64,000 nt of DNA from Allobosea robiniae (GTDB lineage Bacteria; Pseudomonadota; Alphaproteobacteria; Rhizobiales; Beijerinckiaceae). The translations under genes were made by a program, and so were the position numbers. Positions within the stretch are counted from its first letter, which is position 1, and every line of letters starts with the position of its first letter. The stretch spans positions 248,001 to 312,000 of the forward strand of contig NZ_FNBZ01000006.1 of the NCBI RefSeq assembly GCF_900102525.1, read 5' to 3'. The notes below the pieces were generated by a model, which did not search any database, was not told the DNA's origin, and worked only from the letters and a program-made list of their open reading frames with translations. Below are positions 28,424-37,628 of this stretch, in pieces.

Positions 28424-28475
28424 AATGTACCAGATAGTTCATTTGGTCAAGCGCAATGTACCATCTTGTCCATTT
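28424..28475. promoter_or_regulatory. Two direct-repeat operator dyads upstream of tetR
   Basis: Two 21-base copies start at 28424 and 28455. Both follow the pattern AATGTAC, seven bases, GTnCATT, and each is itself a near-palindrome (AATGnAC / GTnCATT). The 31-base offset is three helical turns, so two dimers could sit on one face of the DNA. The site lies about 50 bases before the tetR start codon and upstream of the divergent transporter operon. Confidence 0.65.
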
Positions 28476-28521
28476 CAATGCGTGCGACCCGGCTTTCGCG
28501 CCGGTTTCCGATGAGGGAAGC

Positions 28522-29187
28522 ATGAGCAAGGCAGCCTCGACGCAGAAGGTGACGGGCCGCAAGCCGGCGTCCTGGACGCAGGACCCGGAGGGCGTCCGCC
28601 GCAACATCCTGACCGTCGCGAAGGAGGAATTCGTCGAGAACGGCCTGAGCGGCGCGCGCGTCGACGAGATCGCGGCGCGGACCGCGACCAGCAAGCGGAT
28701 GATCTACTATTATTTCGGGGACAAGGAGGGGCTCTACCGCGCCGTCCTCGAGGAGATGTACGAGCGCATCCGCGGCTTCGAGCGCAGCCTCGACCTCGCC
28801 AGCCTGCCGCCGGTCGAGGCGATGACGTTGCTGGCGGGCTTCACCTTCGACTATCACGCCGAGAACCCGGATTTCGTCCGTCTCGTCATGGTCGAGAACA
28901 TCCACCATGGCCGCCATCTCGCAAGCTCGGACCGGATCGCTTCGCTCAACCTTTCGGCCATCGACATGATCCGCGAGGCCTATGAGCGCGGCGTGGCGGC
29001 GGGGCTGTTCCGGCCGGGGATCGAGGCGCTCGATATCCACCTGACGATCAGCGCGCTCGCCTTCTATAACGTCTCTAACCGCGCCAGCATCCGCCAGGTC
29101 TTCGGGCACGACATGGGCGCGCCCGAAGCGTTGGCCCGCCGCCGCGCGGCCGCGATCGACACGCTCCTGCGCATGCTGCATCCCTGA
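28522..29187 (+). CDS. TetR/AcrR family regulator
   Basis: Transcriptional regulator, 221 residues. The N-terminal helix-turn-helix is clear (RRNILTVAKEEFVENGLSGARVDEIAARTATSKRMIYYYFGDKEGLYRAVL, about 23-73). The C-terminal ligand domain is of the TetR_C type found in several aromatic-compound regulators. ATG 28522 has GAGGGAAG upstream. It is divergent from the transporter and hydroaromatic operon and has two dyads just upstream, so it most likely represses that operon and itself, with a pathway metabolite as inducer. This is inferred from position only. Confidence 0.88.
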   Translation: MSKAASTQKVTGRKPASWTQDPEGVRRNILTVAKEEFVENGLSGARVDEIAARTATSKRMIYYYFGDKEGLYRAVLEEMYERIRGFERSLDLASLPPVEAMTLLAGFTFDYHAENPDFVRLVMVENIHHGRHLASSDRIASLNLSAIDMIREAYERGVAAGLFRPGIEALDIHLTISALAFYNVSNRASIRQVFGHDMGAPEALARRRAAAIDTLLRMLHP

Positions 29188-29222
29188 AGCCTTGCCGGGC
29201 CGGGAGGGCAGGGGCATCGCCA

Positions 29223-29717
29223 TCAGGCCCTGGCCGCGACCAGGCCGGCCATCGCCTGGATGGCAAGTTCGTAGCCGGCGGCGCCCATCCCGATGATGAT
29301 GCCGGTCGCGGTCCGCGAGATCAGCGAGTTGTGATAGATGCTCTCGCGCGCATGCACATTCGAGATGTGCAGCTCGATCTTCGGGCCGTCGAACATCTTG
29401 AGCGCATCGAGCAGCGCAACCGAGGTGAAGGTGTAACCGGCCGGGTTGATGATGATCCCGCAGGCCTCGAGCCGCGCCTGATGCACGCTCTCGACCAGTT
29501 CGCCCTCGAAATTGGTCTGTCGAAACTCGACCGAAAAGCCGAGCGAACCTGCCTTCGCTTCGCAGCTCTCCCTGATCTCGGCCAGCGTGGTCGAGCCGTA
29601 GATATGCGGCTCGCGCTGCCCGAGCAGGTTCAGGTTTGGGCCGTTCAGGATGTAGAGGCGGCGCGATGCGGCCGCGCTTCCCGCTGCGGCGCGGGCCGGC
29701 CCTTCCTTCTCCGACAT
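29223..29717 (-). CDS. aroQ: Type II 3-dehydroquinate dehydratase paralogue (copy 2)
   Basis: Second type II dehydroquinase-like protein, 164 residues, with about 19 extra N-terminal residues rich in Ala. [17 protein letters not shown] and ELHISNVHARESIYHNS are kept. The middle motif reads [16 protein letters not shown]: the His normally found in THTS is Phe. By motif alignment this is the residue that orients the substrate (His81 in the M. tuberculosis enzyme), so activity or specificity may differ. It is divergent from a GntR gene with a strong inverted repeat between them, and so appears to be regulated separately from copy 1. Confidence 0.88.
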   Translation of the reverse strand: MSEKEGPARAAAGSAAASRRLYILNGPNLNLLGQREPHIYGSTTLAEIRESCEAKAGSLGFSVEFRQTNFEGELVESVHQARLEACGIIINPAGYTFTSVALLDALKMFDGPKIELHISNVHARESIYHNSLISRTATGIIIGMGAAGYELAIQAMAGLVAARA

Positions 29718-29791
29718 GACGATCTCCCAGGGCGAGATTCTTGGCCTCGCTCGCGTTTCCTGAGCGAAACGTGATACAAGACGAAACAGAG

Positions 29792-29823
29792 ATCAACTGA
29801 TAATTCATCGATCATCAGTTGAT
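29792..29823. promoter_or_regulatory. Perfect 10-bp inverted repeat between aroQ copy 2 and gntR
   Basis: ATCAACTGAT (29792-29801) and ATCAGTTGAT (29814-29823) are exact reverse complements separated by 12 bases. The repeat lies 75 bases from each start codon in an AT-rich patch. It is the obvious operator for the GntR-family protein encoded to its right. Confidence 0.7.
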
Positions 29824-29899
29824 TTATGAGATTGCTGTCCCCGCGCTTGCAAGCCGTAGCGGCGGCTGGCAGGAAGGCGGCGAGGCGGTACGGAGCACC

Positions 29900-30592
29900 A
29901 TGACGGACGCGGCATTCGATCTCGGCAGCGATGACATCCCGGCGCTGTCGACCGGCGAGCAGGCCTATGAGCGCATCCGGCACGACATCGTGTTCGGCGT
30001 GCTCCAGCCTGGACAGCGTCTGCCGCTCGATCGATTGAAATCGGTCTATGGCGTCGGCATCAGCACGCTGCGCGAGATCCTGAACCGGTTGGCGCCGCAG
30101 GGCCTCGTGGTCGCGGAAGGCCAGCGCGGCTTCCAGGTCTCGCCCTGCTCGGTGACGGACCTCAAGGAACTGGCGGATCTGCGCCTGCTGATCGAGAGCA
30201 ACGCCCTGGCGCAGTCCTTCCAGGCCGGGGATGTCGAGTGGGAAGGGCGCATCGTCGCCGCCCATCACAAGCTTGCCCGGATGGAGCAGCGCCTGCTCGC
30301 CGGCGACGAGTCGGGCACGCAAGCCTGGAAACGCTACGATTTCGAATTCCATCAGGCGCTGGTCTCGGCTTGCGGCTCCAAGGCGCTGCTCGATCTCCAT
30401 GCCGGTATCTATGACCGCTACCTGCGCTATCAGATGGTCTTCTTCGTCTTCTGGGGACCGACCTCGACCGAGGATCACAAGGCCCTGCTCGATTGCGCCC
30501 TGCGCCGCGATGCAGCCGAGGCTCAGCGGCTGCTGCACGGCCATATCCATGGCTGTATCGACATGGCGCTGGAGCGCGGCCTGGTCGACTGA
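29900..30592 (+). CDS. GntR family (FadR/FCD) regulator
   Basis: Transcriptional regulator, 230 residues. The winged-helix N-terminus is seen in AYERIRHDIVFGVLQPGQRLPLDRLKSVYGVGISTLREILNRL. The FCD ligand domain follows, with metal-site-type residues in DFEFHQAL and HGHIHGCID. The frame is open to 29819, but the ATG at 29900 gives the family start. The divergent gene is the second dehydroquinase, so this regulator probably controls it through the repeat at 29792-29823. Confidence 0.9.
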   Translation: MTDAAFDLGSDDIPALSTGEQAYERIRHDIVFGVLQPGQRLPLDRLKSVYGVGISTLREILNRLAPQGLVVAEGQRGFQVSPCSVTDLKELADLRLLIESNALAQSFQAGDVEWEGRIVAAHHKLARMEQRLLAGDESGTQAWKRYDFEFHQALVSACGSKALLDLHAGIYDRYLRYQMVFFVFWGPTSTEDHKALLDCALRRDAAEAQRLLHGHIHGCIDMALERGLVD

Positions 30593-30648
30593 AACGGCCG
30601 GCTGAGAGTTCTCGCCCGTGCTCTGTCGCCAGAGCGTGGGGAGGTGCC

Positions 30649-31083
30649 TCACTCGACAGGGAAACGCGCCTCCATCAGCGCGAGCGCTTCCAGCAAGGGC
30701 TCGGCATGGGGGCCGAGCGCAGTGAGGATGGAGGCCTCGAAAGCCAGCGCGCGCGGCACGATCTCGCGATAGGCGTGCAGCCCGGGCGCCGTCAGCGACA
30801 GGCTTTCCTCGCGCCTGTCCTGCGCGTTCTCGCGTCGGACCAGCCAGCGCCGCTCCTCCAGCGCCCGCACGGCCCGGCTGACCTTAGTCTTGTGCATGGA
30901 AGAGTGCTTGCCGATGGCTTTCGCCGTCATCGTGCCGAACTGGGCGAGAGTGGCCAGCACCCGCCATTCCGGCACGGTCAGGTCGTGATGCGGACCGTAG
31001 ACCGCCCGGAACTGCTGCGAGACCGCCGAACTCAGGCGATTCAGGCGATAGGGCAGGAAGTGCTCGAGTGCGAGTTTCGACAT
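30649..31083 (-). CDS. MarR family regulator
   Basis: Winged-helix regulator, 144 residues. It has [66 protein letters not shown] as the DNA-binding core, including the DxRxxx wing. It is divergent from hmgA with 77 bases between start codons. Such pairs usually respond to an aromatic acid, and homogentisate or a precursor is the likely ligand. A candidate operator lies between the genes. Confidence 0.9.
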   Translation of the reverse strand: MSKLALEHFLPYRLNRLSSAVSQQFRAVYGPHHDLTVPEWRVLATLAQFGTMTAKAIGKHSSMHKTKVSRAVRALEERRWLVRRENAQDRREESLSLTAPGLHAYREIVPRALAFEASILTALGPHAEPLLEALALMEARFPVE

Positions 31084-31086
31084 GCC

Positions 31087-31112
31087 TTGTTAGTTACAAA
31101 ATCGACAGTTAC
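31087..31112. promoter_or_regulatory. Candidate MarR operator between marR and hmgA
   Basis: TTGTTAGTTACAA (31087-31099) fits a 13-base dyad TTGTnAnTnACAA, and AGTTAC is repeated 15 bases later (31107-31112). The site abuts the marR start codon and lies about 50-75 bases upstream of hmgA. Confidence 0.5.
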
Positions 31113-31160
31113 CAAAGCAACCATCTTGAGCGAAGGCCGTCGCGAGGAGAGGGCGCCCCC

Positions 31161-32513
31161 ATGACCGTTCAGAACCCGGCCCATGCCGGCGGCTCAAAGG
31201 CCCCGAGCGCGATCCAGGCGGGCTACATGTCCGGCTTCGGCAATGGCTTCGAGACCGAGGCGCTGCCGGGCGCCCTGCCGCTCGGGCGCAACTCGCCGCA
31301 GAAATGCGCCTATGGGCTCTATGCCGAACAGCTCTCCGGCTCGCCCTTCACCGCACCGCGCACCACCAACGAGCGTTCCTGGCTCTATCGCATCCGGCCG
31401 ACGGTGGCGCATTGGAACGAATTCCGGAAGGTCGATGCCGGCTTCTGGCGCACGGCGCCGGCCCGCGAGGTCGACATGCCGATCGCGCCCTTGCGCTGGA
31501 GCCCGATCCTGATCCCGTCGGAGCCGATCTCCTTCATCGAGGGCATCCGCAGCATGACGACCGCCGGCGACGCCGGCAGCCAGGGCGGCATGGGCGCGCA
31601 TGTCTACCTGATCACGCGCTCGATGGTGGACGCGTATTTCTACAATGCCGATGGCGAGATGCTGTTCGTGCCGCAGCAGGGGGCTTTGCGGCTCTGGACC
31701 GAATTCGGCATCATCGACATCGAACCCGGCGAGATCGCGGTGATCCCGCGCGGCGTGAAGATCCGCGTCGAGCTCAGGGGTGGGCCGGCGCGTGGCTATA
31801 TCTGCGAGAACTATGGCGGCGCCTTCACCTTGCCGGAGCGGGGGCCGATCGGCGCCAACTGCCTCGCCAATCCGCGCGACTTCCTGACGCCGGCGGCGGC
31901 CTACGAGGACCGCGACGCGCCCTCGAAGATGTATGTGAAATGGGGCGGCAATCTCTGGGCCGCCGATATCGAGCATTCGCCGCTCGACGTCGTCGCCTGG
32001 CATGGCAACTACGCGCCCTACAAGTATGATCTCAGGCGCTTTTCGCCGGTCGGACCGGTCCTCTACGACCATGCCGATCCGTCGATCTTCACGGTGCTGA
32101 CCTCGCCCTCGGAGACGCCCGGCACGGCCAATATCGACTTCGTCATCTTCTCGGATCGCTGGCTGGTGGCCGAGAACACCTTCCGGCCGCCCTGGTACCA
32201 TATGAACGTGATGAGCGAGTTCATGGGGCTGGTCTACGGCGTCTATGACGCCAAGACCGGCGGCGGCTTCGTGCCGGGCGGCATCTCGCTGCACAACTCG
32301 ATGCTGCCGCATGGGCCGGACGTCGACGCCTTCGAGAAGGCGAGCAATGTCGAACTCAAGCCGCACAAGCTCGAGGGCACGCTGGCCTTCATGTTCGAGA
32401 CGCGGTTCCCGCAGCAGGTCACGGCCTTCGCCGCCGGCTCGGATTCGCTCCAGCGCGACTATGGCGGCTACGGCCATAAGCTGACCAAGCACTTCGATCC
32501 AAACAGGCCTTGA
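31161..32513 (+). CDS. hmgA: Homogentisate 1,2-dioxygenase
   Basis: Iron(II) dioxygenase that opens homogentisate to maleylacetoacetate in tyrosine/phenylalanine breakdown; 450 residues, the usual size. Conserved stretches include [19 protein letters not shown] near the start, [12 protein letters not shown], and [18 protein letters not shown] with iron-ligand His and Glu. ATG 31161 is preceded by GAGGAGAGGG; a longer frame from 31068 overlaps the marR promoter. The later pathway genes (maiA, fahA) are not adjacent. The MarR gene alongside is its likely repressor. Confidence 0.97.
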   Translation: MTVQNPAHAGGSKAPSAIQAGYMSGFGNGFETEALPGALPLGRNSPQKCAYGLYAEQLSGSPFTAPRTTNERSWLYRIRPTVAHWNEFRKVDAGFWRTAPAREVDMPIAPLRWSPILIPSEPISFIEGIRSMTTAGDAGSQGGMGAHVYLITRSMVDAYFYNADGEMLFVPQQGALRLWTEFGIIDIEPGEIAVIPRGVKIRVELRGGPARGYICENYGGAFTLPERGPIGANCLANPRDFLTPAAAYEDRDAPSKMYVKWGGNLWAADIEHSPLDVVAWHGNYAPYKYDLRRFSPVGPVLYDHADPSIFTVLTSPSETPGTANIDFVIFSDRWLVAENTFRPPWYHMNVMSEFMGLVYGVYDAKTGGGFVPGGISLHNSMLPHGPDVDAFEKASNVELKPHKLEGTLAFMFETRFPQQVTAFAAGSDSLQRDYGGYGHKLTKHFDPNRP

Positions 32514-32703
32514 GAGGGCGTTACGGTCGATAGGTCAGGTATCGCCAGGTAGAAACAAGACGGCAGCTGCAGCGTCGTGGCTGCCGGTCCTGATGTCAGT
32601 CCCAGGAGCGAAGGAAGAGGGCCGAAATCCGTCCAGGCTTGATTCGCATAAGGTATATTATGGAACTAATGTTGATGTAAGTGCGGCCCGGAACGCTGGC
32701 GGT
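32514..32703. other. Gap between convergent hmgA and metallohydrolase genes
   Basis: 190 bases without a gene. An AT-rich island (32640-32685) contains the dyad CATAA-N6-TTATG at 32647-32662. GGCAGC and GCTGCC near 32561-32586 can form a short hairpin. I see no clear terminator. Confidence 0.4.
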
Positions 32704-33507
32704 TCAGGCTGGGGTCGAGATCGTCATCCCGTCGAACGCCACCTCTGCAATACCGGCCAAGCGCTTGGTCAGACTGGCATAATCCAGATCGACATGAAGG
32801 TTGGTCAGGATCGCGCGCCGCGGCTTCAGGCGTGCGATCGCCTCCAACGACTGCGCCAGATGGAAATGACTGGGATGCGGCGTCTCGCGCAGGCAGTCGA
32901 GGATCAGCACGTCGAGATCGGCCATCGCATCCATGGCCGCCGCCGGGATCAGATTAACATCCGGCAGGTAAGCGAGATCGCCGAAGCGGAAGCCCAGCGC
33001 CTCGTAGTTCGGCCCGTGCTCGACCCGGAACGGCAGCGCCGTGATCGGCCCGCCGGCGCCGTCGATGGTCTGCGGCCGGCCGGCGCTAATCTCGTCGAGG
33101 TCGAGGATCGGCGGATAATAGCTGCCGGGCGGCGTCTCGAAGAGATAGCCGAAGCGCGAATGCAGCGAGGCTTGCGTCGTCTTGTCGGCATGGACCCGGA
33201 TGCGCTGACGCATATGCAGGACGAGCGCGCGCAGATCGTCGATGCCGTGGGTATGGTCGGCATGGTCATGCGTCATCAGCACGCCGTCCAGCGCCGGGAC
33301 CTCGGCCGAGAGCAGCTGCTCGCGCAGATCCGGCGAGGTATCGACCAGGACGCGCGTCATGCCGTCCGGGCCGGAGCGCTCGACCAGGATCGAGCAGCGC
33401 CGGCGCCGGTTCTTCGGCTCGGCGGGATCGCAGGCGCCCCAGCCGGAACCCGGCCGTGGCACGCCGCCTGACGATCCGCAGCCGAGGATGGTGACGGTGA
33501 GCGTCAT
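32704..33507 (-). CDS. MBL-fold metallohydrolase (PhnP/RNase Z-like)
   Basis: Beta-lactamase-fold hydrolase, 267 residues. The metal site is clear: THDHADHTHG at about residues 79-88, then VEHGPNYEALGFRFGD and DCLRETPHPSHFH. It begins with ILGCGSSGGVPRPG, the start shared by PhnP-type phosphodiesterases. In Rhizobiales this gene follows tatD in the metG-tatD order, as here, ten bases after tatD. No phn genes are near, so a role in phosphonate use is not implied; a cyclic phosphodiester or nucleotide is the likely class of substrate. Confidence 0.88.
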   Translation of the reverse strand: MTLTVTILGCGSSGGVPRPGSGWGACDPAEPKNRRRRCSILVERSGPDGMTRVLVDTSPDLREQLLSAEVPALDGVLMTHDHADHTHGIDDLRALVLHMRQRIRVHADKTTQASLHSRFGYLFETPPGSYYPPILDLDEISAGRPQTIDGAGGPITALPFRVEHGPNYEALGFRFGDLAYLPDVNLIPAAAMDAMADLDVLILDCLRETPHPSHFHLAQSLEAIARLKPRRAILTNLHVDLDYASLTKRLAGIAEVAFDGMTISTPA

Positions 33508-33516
33508 GGCGCCGGA

Positions 33517-34317
33517 TCAAGCCACCTGCGCGACCGGCGCGGCGTGGTCCATCTTCCAGTAGCAGCGCCGCGCATTCTCGGTCGTGATCGCAGCGATCTC
33601 GTCGAAGGAAACGCCGATCGTTTCGCCAAGAACCTTCGCCGTTTCAACGACATAGGACGGCTGGTTGCGCTTGCCCCTGAACGGCACGGGCGCCAGATAG
33701 GGCGCATCGGTCTCGACCAGCAGGCGCTCGCGCGGGACCATTCGGGCGATCCGGCGCAGGTTCTCCGAGGTCTTGAAGGTCAGGATTCCGGAGAACGAAA
33801 CGTACAATCCGAGCTCGACGCCGGCCATCGCCAGCGCTTCGCCAGCGGTGAAGCAATGCAGGATGGCGGGGAAGGCGCCCTTCCCCATTTCTTCCCGCAG
33901 GATCGTGATCATATCGTCATCAGCCTCGCGGGAATGGATGACGAGCGGCAGCTGCGTGATCCGCGCCGCGGCGATATGCGTGCGCAACCCTTGAGCCTGC
34001 GCCGCGCGCGGGCTCGAATCGTAGTGATAATCGAGCCCCGCCTCGCCGATGGCGACGCAGCGCGGATGGCGCGACAGTTCGACGAGGCGCTCGGCCGTGA
34101 CGTCGAGTTCCTCATGCGCCTGATGCGGATGCGTGCCGACCGAGAACCACACCGACGGGAAACGCTCCGCCAGCGCTGCATAGTCCGCGTAACGCGCGAC
34201 CCGCGTCGAGATCGTCACCATCCGGCCAACGCCGGCTTCTTCAGCCCGCGCGACATAGGCCGGCAGCTCCTCGGCAAAGTCCGGGAAGTCGAGATGGCAA
34301 TGCGTATCGATCAGCAT
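33517..34317 (-). CDS. tatD: TatD family metal-dependent deoxyribonuclease
   Basis: TIM-barrel hydrolase of the TatD family, 266 residues. Metal-binding signatures are DTHCHLDFPDF at the N-terminus, IGEAGLDYHY, VIHSREADDD, ILHCFTAG and VETDAPYLAP. TatD enzymes act as 3'-5' DNA exonucleases. The start is the ATG at 34317, directly after a GTG at 34318-34320; both overlap the metG stop codon, so translation is coupled. It belongs to the operon tmk-holB-metG-tatD-metallohydrolase. Confidence 0.93.
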   Translation of the reverse strand: MLIDTHCHLDFPDFAEELPAYVARAEEAGVGRMVTISTRVARYADYAALAERFPSVWFSVGTHPHQAHEELDVTAERLVELSRHPRCVAIGEAGLDYHYDSSPRAAQAQGLRTHIAAARITQLPLVIHSREADDDMITILREEMGKGAFPAILHCFTAGEALAMAGVELGLYVSFSGILTFKTSENLRRIARMVPRERLLVETDAPYLAPVPFRGKRNQPSYVVETAKVLGETIGVSFDEIAAITTENARRCYWKMDHAAPVAQVA

Positions 34318-35876
34318 CACGCGGCCTGGCCGTCCTCGGGCTCGACATAGCGCGGGAAGATCGCGCTCGGCGCCGGCAGGGCCGCACCGCTGACGAGCCG
34401 ATGCTCCGCACCGAGCGCCGCGAAGCTGCGGGCTTCGGGCCCAACGCCCAGCAGGTCGAGCAGCTTGCCCGCTGCCTCCGGCATCACCGGCTGCACCAGG
34501 ATCGCGACCTCGCGCAGCACCTCGATCGTGACATAAAGGATGGTGTCACGACGGGCCGGATCGGTCTTGGTCAGGCGCCAGGGCTCGTTATTGGCGAAAT
34601 AGCGGTTCGCCTCGGCAACGACGGCCCAGAGATCGGCCAGCACGGTGTGAAGGGCGAAATCCTTCATCGCCTCGCGCGCCTTGGCGAGCGCCGCATCGGC
34701 CATGGCGAGCATGGCCTCGTCCGCCTCGTTCAGCGCGCCGCGCGGCGGCACCCTGCCCTCGCAGTTCTTGGCGATCATCGACAGCGAGCGCTGCGCCAGA
34801 TTGCCGAGATCATTGGCGAGATCGGCATTGATGCGCCCGACGATGGCATCGTGGCTGTAATTGCCGTCCTGGCCGAAGGAGACTTCGCGCAGGAAGAAAT
34901 AGCGCAACTGGTCGACGCCATAGGCCTCGGCGAGGGCGAACGGATCGACCACGTTGCCGAGCGACTTCGACATCTTCGTGCCCTTGTTCAGCAGGAAGCC
35001 ATGGCCGAAGACGCGCTTCGGCAGCGGCAGCCCCGCCGACATCAGGAAAGCCGGCCAGTAGACCGCGTGGAAGCGCACGATGTCCTTGCCGATGATATGG
35101 ACATCGGCCGGCCAGTAATGCGCGCGCGGGCTCGCCGGATCGGGGAAGCCCGTCCCGGTGACATAGTTGTTGAGCGCGTCGACCCAGACATACATGACGT
35201 GCTTCGGGTCGCCCGGCACGGCTAAGCCCCAGTCGAAGGTCGTGCGGCTGATCGAGAGGTCCTCGAGCCCGCCCTTCACGAAGGAAACGACCTCGTTCCT
35301 GCGCGTCTCCGGCGAGATGAAGTCCGGCACGTCCTCGTAGAGCTTCAGGAGCCGATCCTGATAGGACTTGAGGCGGAAGAAATAGCTCTCCTCCTCGACC
35401 CATTCGACCGGAGTGCCCTGCCCGCCCAGGCGCGTGCCGTCGGGCTGGAGCGTGGTCTCCTCCTCGCCGTAGAAGGCCTCGTCGCGCACCGAGTACCAGC
35501 CGGCATATTTGGCGAGATAGATGTCGCCATTGGCCTCCATCCGCCGCCAGAGTTCCTGGGTCGAGGGCAGATGGTCGGCATCGGTGGTGCGGATGAAGCG
35601 ATCGAAGGAACAGCCGAGACGCTGCTCCATCTCCTCGAAGCGCGCCGCGATCTTGTCGACGAATTCCTTCGGCGAGAGGCCGTTCTGGGCCGCCGTGCGC
35701 TGCACCTTCTGGCCGTGCTCGTCGGTGCCGGTCATGGCGAAGACGTCGTAGCCGTCGAGCCGCTTGAAGCGCGCGATCGCGTCCGACGCCACCATCTCAT
35801 AGGCGTGGCCGATATGCGGCGGCCCGTTGGTGTAATGGATCGCGGTCGTCAGGTAGAATTTCGGGGCCGTGGCCAT
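34317..35876 (-). CDS. metG: Methionyl-tRNA synthetase
   Basis: Charges tRNA-Met, 519 residues. The class I signatures are HIGHAYE (about 21-27) and [10 protein letters not shown] (about 303-312). The connective peptide has no cysteine pairs of the zinc-knuckle kind. There is no C-terminal tRNA-binding EMAP domain, so this is the short form of the enzyme common in alphaproteobacteria. It lies 21 bases after holB and overlaps tatD. Confidence 0.97.
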   Translation of the reverse strand: MATAPKFYLTTAIHYTNGPPHIGHAYEMVASDAIARFKRLDGYDVFAMTGTDEHGQKVQRTAAQNGLSPKEFVDKIAARFEEMEQRLGCSFDRFIRTTDADHLPSTQELWRRMEANGDIYLAKYAGWYSVRDEAFYGEEETTLQPDGTRLGGQGTPVEWVEEESYFFRLKSYQDRLLKLYEDVPDFISPETRRNEVVSFVKGGLEDLSISRTTFDWGLAVPGDPKHVMYVWVDALNNYVTGTGFPDPASPRAHYWPADVHIIGKDIVRFHAVYWPAFLMSAGLPLPKRVFGHGFLLNKGTKMSKSLGNVVDPFALAEAYGVDQLRYFFLREVSFGQDGNYSHDAIVGRINADLANDLGNLAQRSLSMIAKNCEGRVPPRGALNEADEAMLAMADAALAKAREAMKDFALHTVLADLWAVVAEANRYFANNEPWRLTKTDPARRDTILYVTIEVLREVAILVQPVMPEAAGKLLDLLGVGPEARSFAALGAEHRLVSGAALPAPSAIFPRYVEPEDGQAA

Positions 35877-35897
35877 CGTCTGTCCGAAAGCTTCGCT

Positions 35898-36968
35898 TCA
35901 CGCTGCGCGCGAGCGGGACACCGCAGACGACAGATCATGAAACAGGGTCATCACGAGCGGGCGGCGGTCGAGATTATAGGTCTCGACCTCGCGCGCCTGC
36001 TGTCCAAGCTTTTCCCATACCTCCGCCAGCGGTGCAAGGCGCGCCGGTTGCGCCGCAGCATGCGCGTGGAGGTGGTCGGAGATCCAGCCCTGTATGGTCT
36101 CGATCATCACCGCGAAGTCGCGCTCGCCCGCCTTGCCGGCGACATCCTCGGCCAGCGCCATCAGCGCGGCGAGGTCGATCTGCGGCAGGGCATCGAGCCG
36201 CGCCCTCACCGCTTCCACCAGCGCCAGCGTCTCGGGATCGACATAGGTCAGCGCGCGCCGCACCGAGCCCTCGGACAGGCTCGCGGCGCGGCGGAGCGCC
36301 GAACTGTCGAAGGGCATCTCCATGCGTTCCAGTGCCAGCCGGCCGGCTTCCGCAACATCCGCTTCCGCAAGCGGGTCGAAGGTCAGCAGACGGCAGCGCG
36401 AACGGATCGTCGGCAGCATGCGTCCGGGCGCATGGGCAACGATCAGGAACAGCGCCCGCGGCGGCGGCTCCTCCAGAAGCTTGAGCAGGGCATTGGCGGC
36501 CGAACGCTCCATATCCTCGGCCGAGTCGACGATGCAGACGCGCCAGCCGCCCTCGGCCGCGCTCGATCCGAAGCGATCGATCACGCGCCGGATCGAATCG
36601 ACCGGAATGTTGCTGGTGTAGCTCTTGCCATCCGGCTTCGGAATGCGGCGCAGCACATGCAGGTCGGGATGGGACTGCGCCATCACCCGCCGCGTCACCG
36701 GATCGTGCTCGGGCATCGAGAGATCGGCGCTGCTGGCTGCCCTCCCCTGCGGATCGCCAGACGCGAGCAGGAAACGCGCGGCGCGATAGGCGAAGCTCGC
36801 CTTGCCGATGCCCTCGGGGCCGCCGAGCAGCCAGGCATGATGCATGCGGCCCGAGGCCAGCGCGTCGAGGAAGGTTCGTTCGCGCGCGGTATGGCCGACG
36901 AGCGCGAGCGTCTCGCGCGGATGCGGCGCGTTCGGCAGCCGGTCGGGTTCGTCGCTGGTCGCTAGCAT
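35898..36968 (-). CDS. holB: DNA polymerase III delta' subunit
   Basis: Clamp-loader subunit, 356 residues. The AAA+ N-terminal part has WLLGGPEGIGKASFAYRAARFLL (P-loop region), VDSAEDMERSAANALLKLLEEPPP (the DnaX-like Walker B/sensor stretch) and RSRCRLL (the arginine-finger SRC motif). The C-terminal part is divergent, as usual. The ATG shares one base with the stop codon of tmk (TGATG), a conserved coupling of tmk and holB. Confidence 0.93.
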   Translation of the reverse strand: MLATSDEPDRLPNAPHPRETLALVGHTARERTFLDALASGRMHHAWLLGGPEGIGKASFAYRAARFLLASGDPQGRAASSADLSMPEHDPVTRRVMAQSHPDLHVLRRIPKPDGKSYTSNIPVDSIRRVIDRFGSSAAEGGWRVCIVDSAEDMERSAANALLKLLEEPPPRALFLIVAHAPGRMLPTIRSRCRLLTFDPLAEADVAEAGRLALERMEMPFDSSALRRAASLSEGSVRRALTYVDPETLALVEAVRARLDALPQIDLAALMALAEDVAGKAGERDFAVMIETIQGWISDHLHAHAAAQPARLAPLAEVWEKLGQQAREVETYNLDRRPLVMTLFHDLSSAVSRSRAA

Positions 36969-37618
36969 CAGGTGTCCGGGTCGATAGGCAGGCGCGCGCG
37001 CAGGATATGCCACGCAGCTTCGGCAAGCGCTTCGGGCGGCAGCGTCGCATCGAGCACGGCGCAACGCTGTGGTTCGGCGCTCGCGATATCCAGATAGGCT
37101 TGGCGCAGATTACGGTGGAAGGCCAGCGTCTCGCCCTCGAAACGGTCGATCGCCTCGCCCGGCCGACGGCGCTTGGCGGCGCGGGCGAGCCCGATCTCGG
37201 GATCGAGATCGAGGATCAGCGTCAATTCAGGCATCAGGCCCGAGATCGTCACGGCCTCAAGTTCGGCCAGCACGGTCTTGTCGAGCTTGCCGAGCACGCC
37301 CTGATAGACTCGCGTCGAATCGATGAAGCGGTCGCAGATCACCCATTCGCCGCGGTCCAACGCCGGCCGGATCAGGCTGTCGATATGGTCGATCCGGGCG
37401 GCCGAGAAGAGCAGCGCCTCGGCGAAGGAACCGTAATCCCGCGCCTGCCCCGCGAGGATCATCTCGCGGATCGCCTCGGCCTTCGGGGAGCCACCGGGCT
37501 CGCGAGTCGTCCGGGCTGTGACGCCGGCCGCATCGAGCCGTTCGCTCAGCGCGCGCGCCAGCGTCGACTTGCCGGCGCCCTCCCCGCCTTCGAGCGTGAT
37601 GAAATGTCCCTTGCCCAT
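36968..37618 (-). CDS. tmk: Thymidylate kinase
   Basis: Phosphorylates dTMP to dTDP, 216 residues. The P-loop is EGGEGAGKSTLARAL (about 9-23), DR motifs are VICDRFIDSTRVYQG, and the lid region is KRRRPGEAIDRFE. It follows the carboxypeptidase gene after ten bases and overlaps holB by three bases. Identity is clear from the P-loop, the DR motif and the context. Confidence 0.96.
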   Translation of the reverse strand: MGKGHFITLEGGEGAGKSTLARALSERLDAAGVTARTTREPGGSPKAEAIREMILAGQARDYGSFAEALLFSAARIDHIDSLIRPALDRGEWVICDRFIDSTRVYQGVLGKLDKTVLAELEAVTISGLMPELTLILDLDPEIGLARAAKRRRPGEAIDRFEGETLAFHRNLRQAYLDIASAEPQRCAVLDATLPPEALAEAAWHILRARLPIDPDT

Positions 37619-37628
37619 GACGGCCTGC

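Larger units (their letters stand above)
28204..28521. other. Divergent intergenic region, transporter operon / tetR
   Basis: About 320 bases without a gene. It holds a palindromic repeat (28261-28306) and two operator-like dyads (28424-28475), and must contain promoters for both sides. The AT-rich patch at 28418-28480 contrasts with the GC-rich surroundings and is the likely control region. Confidence 0.6.
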
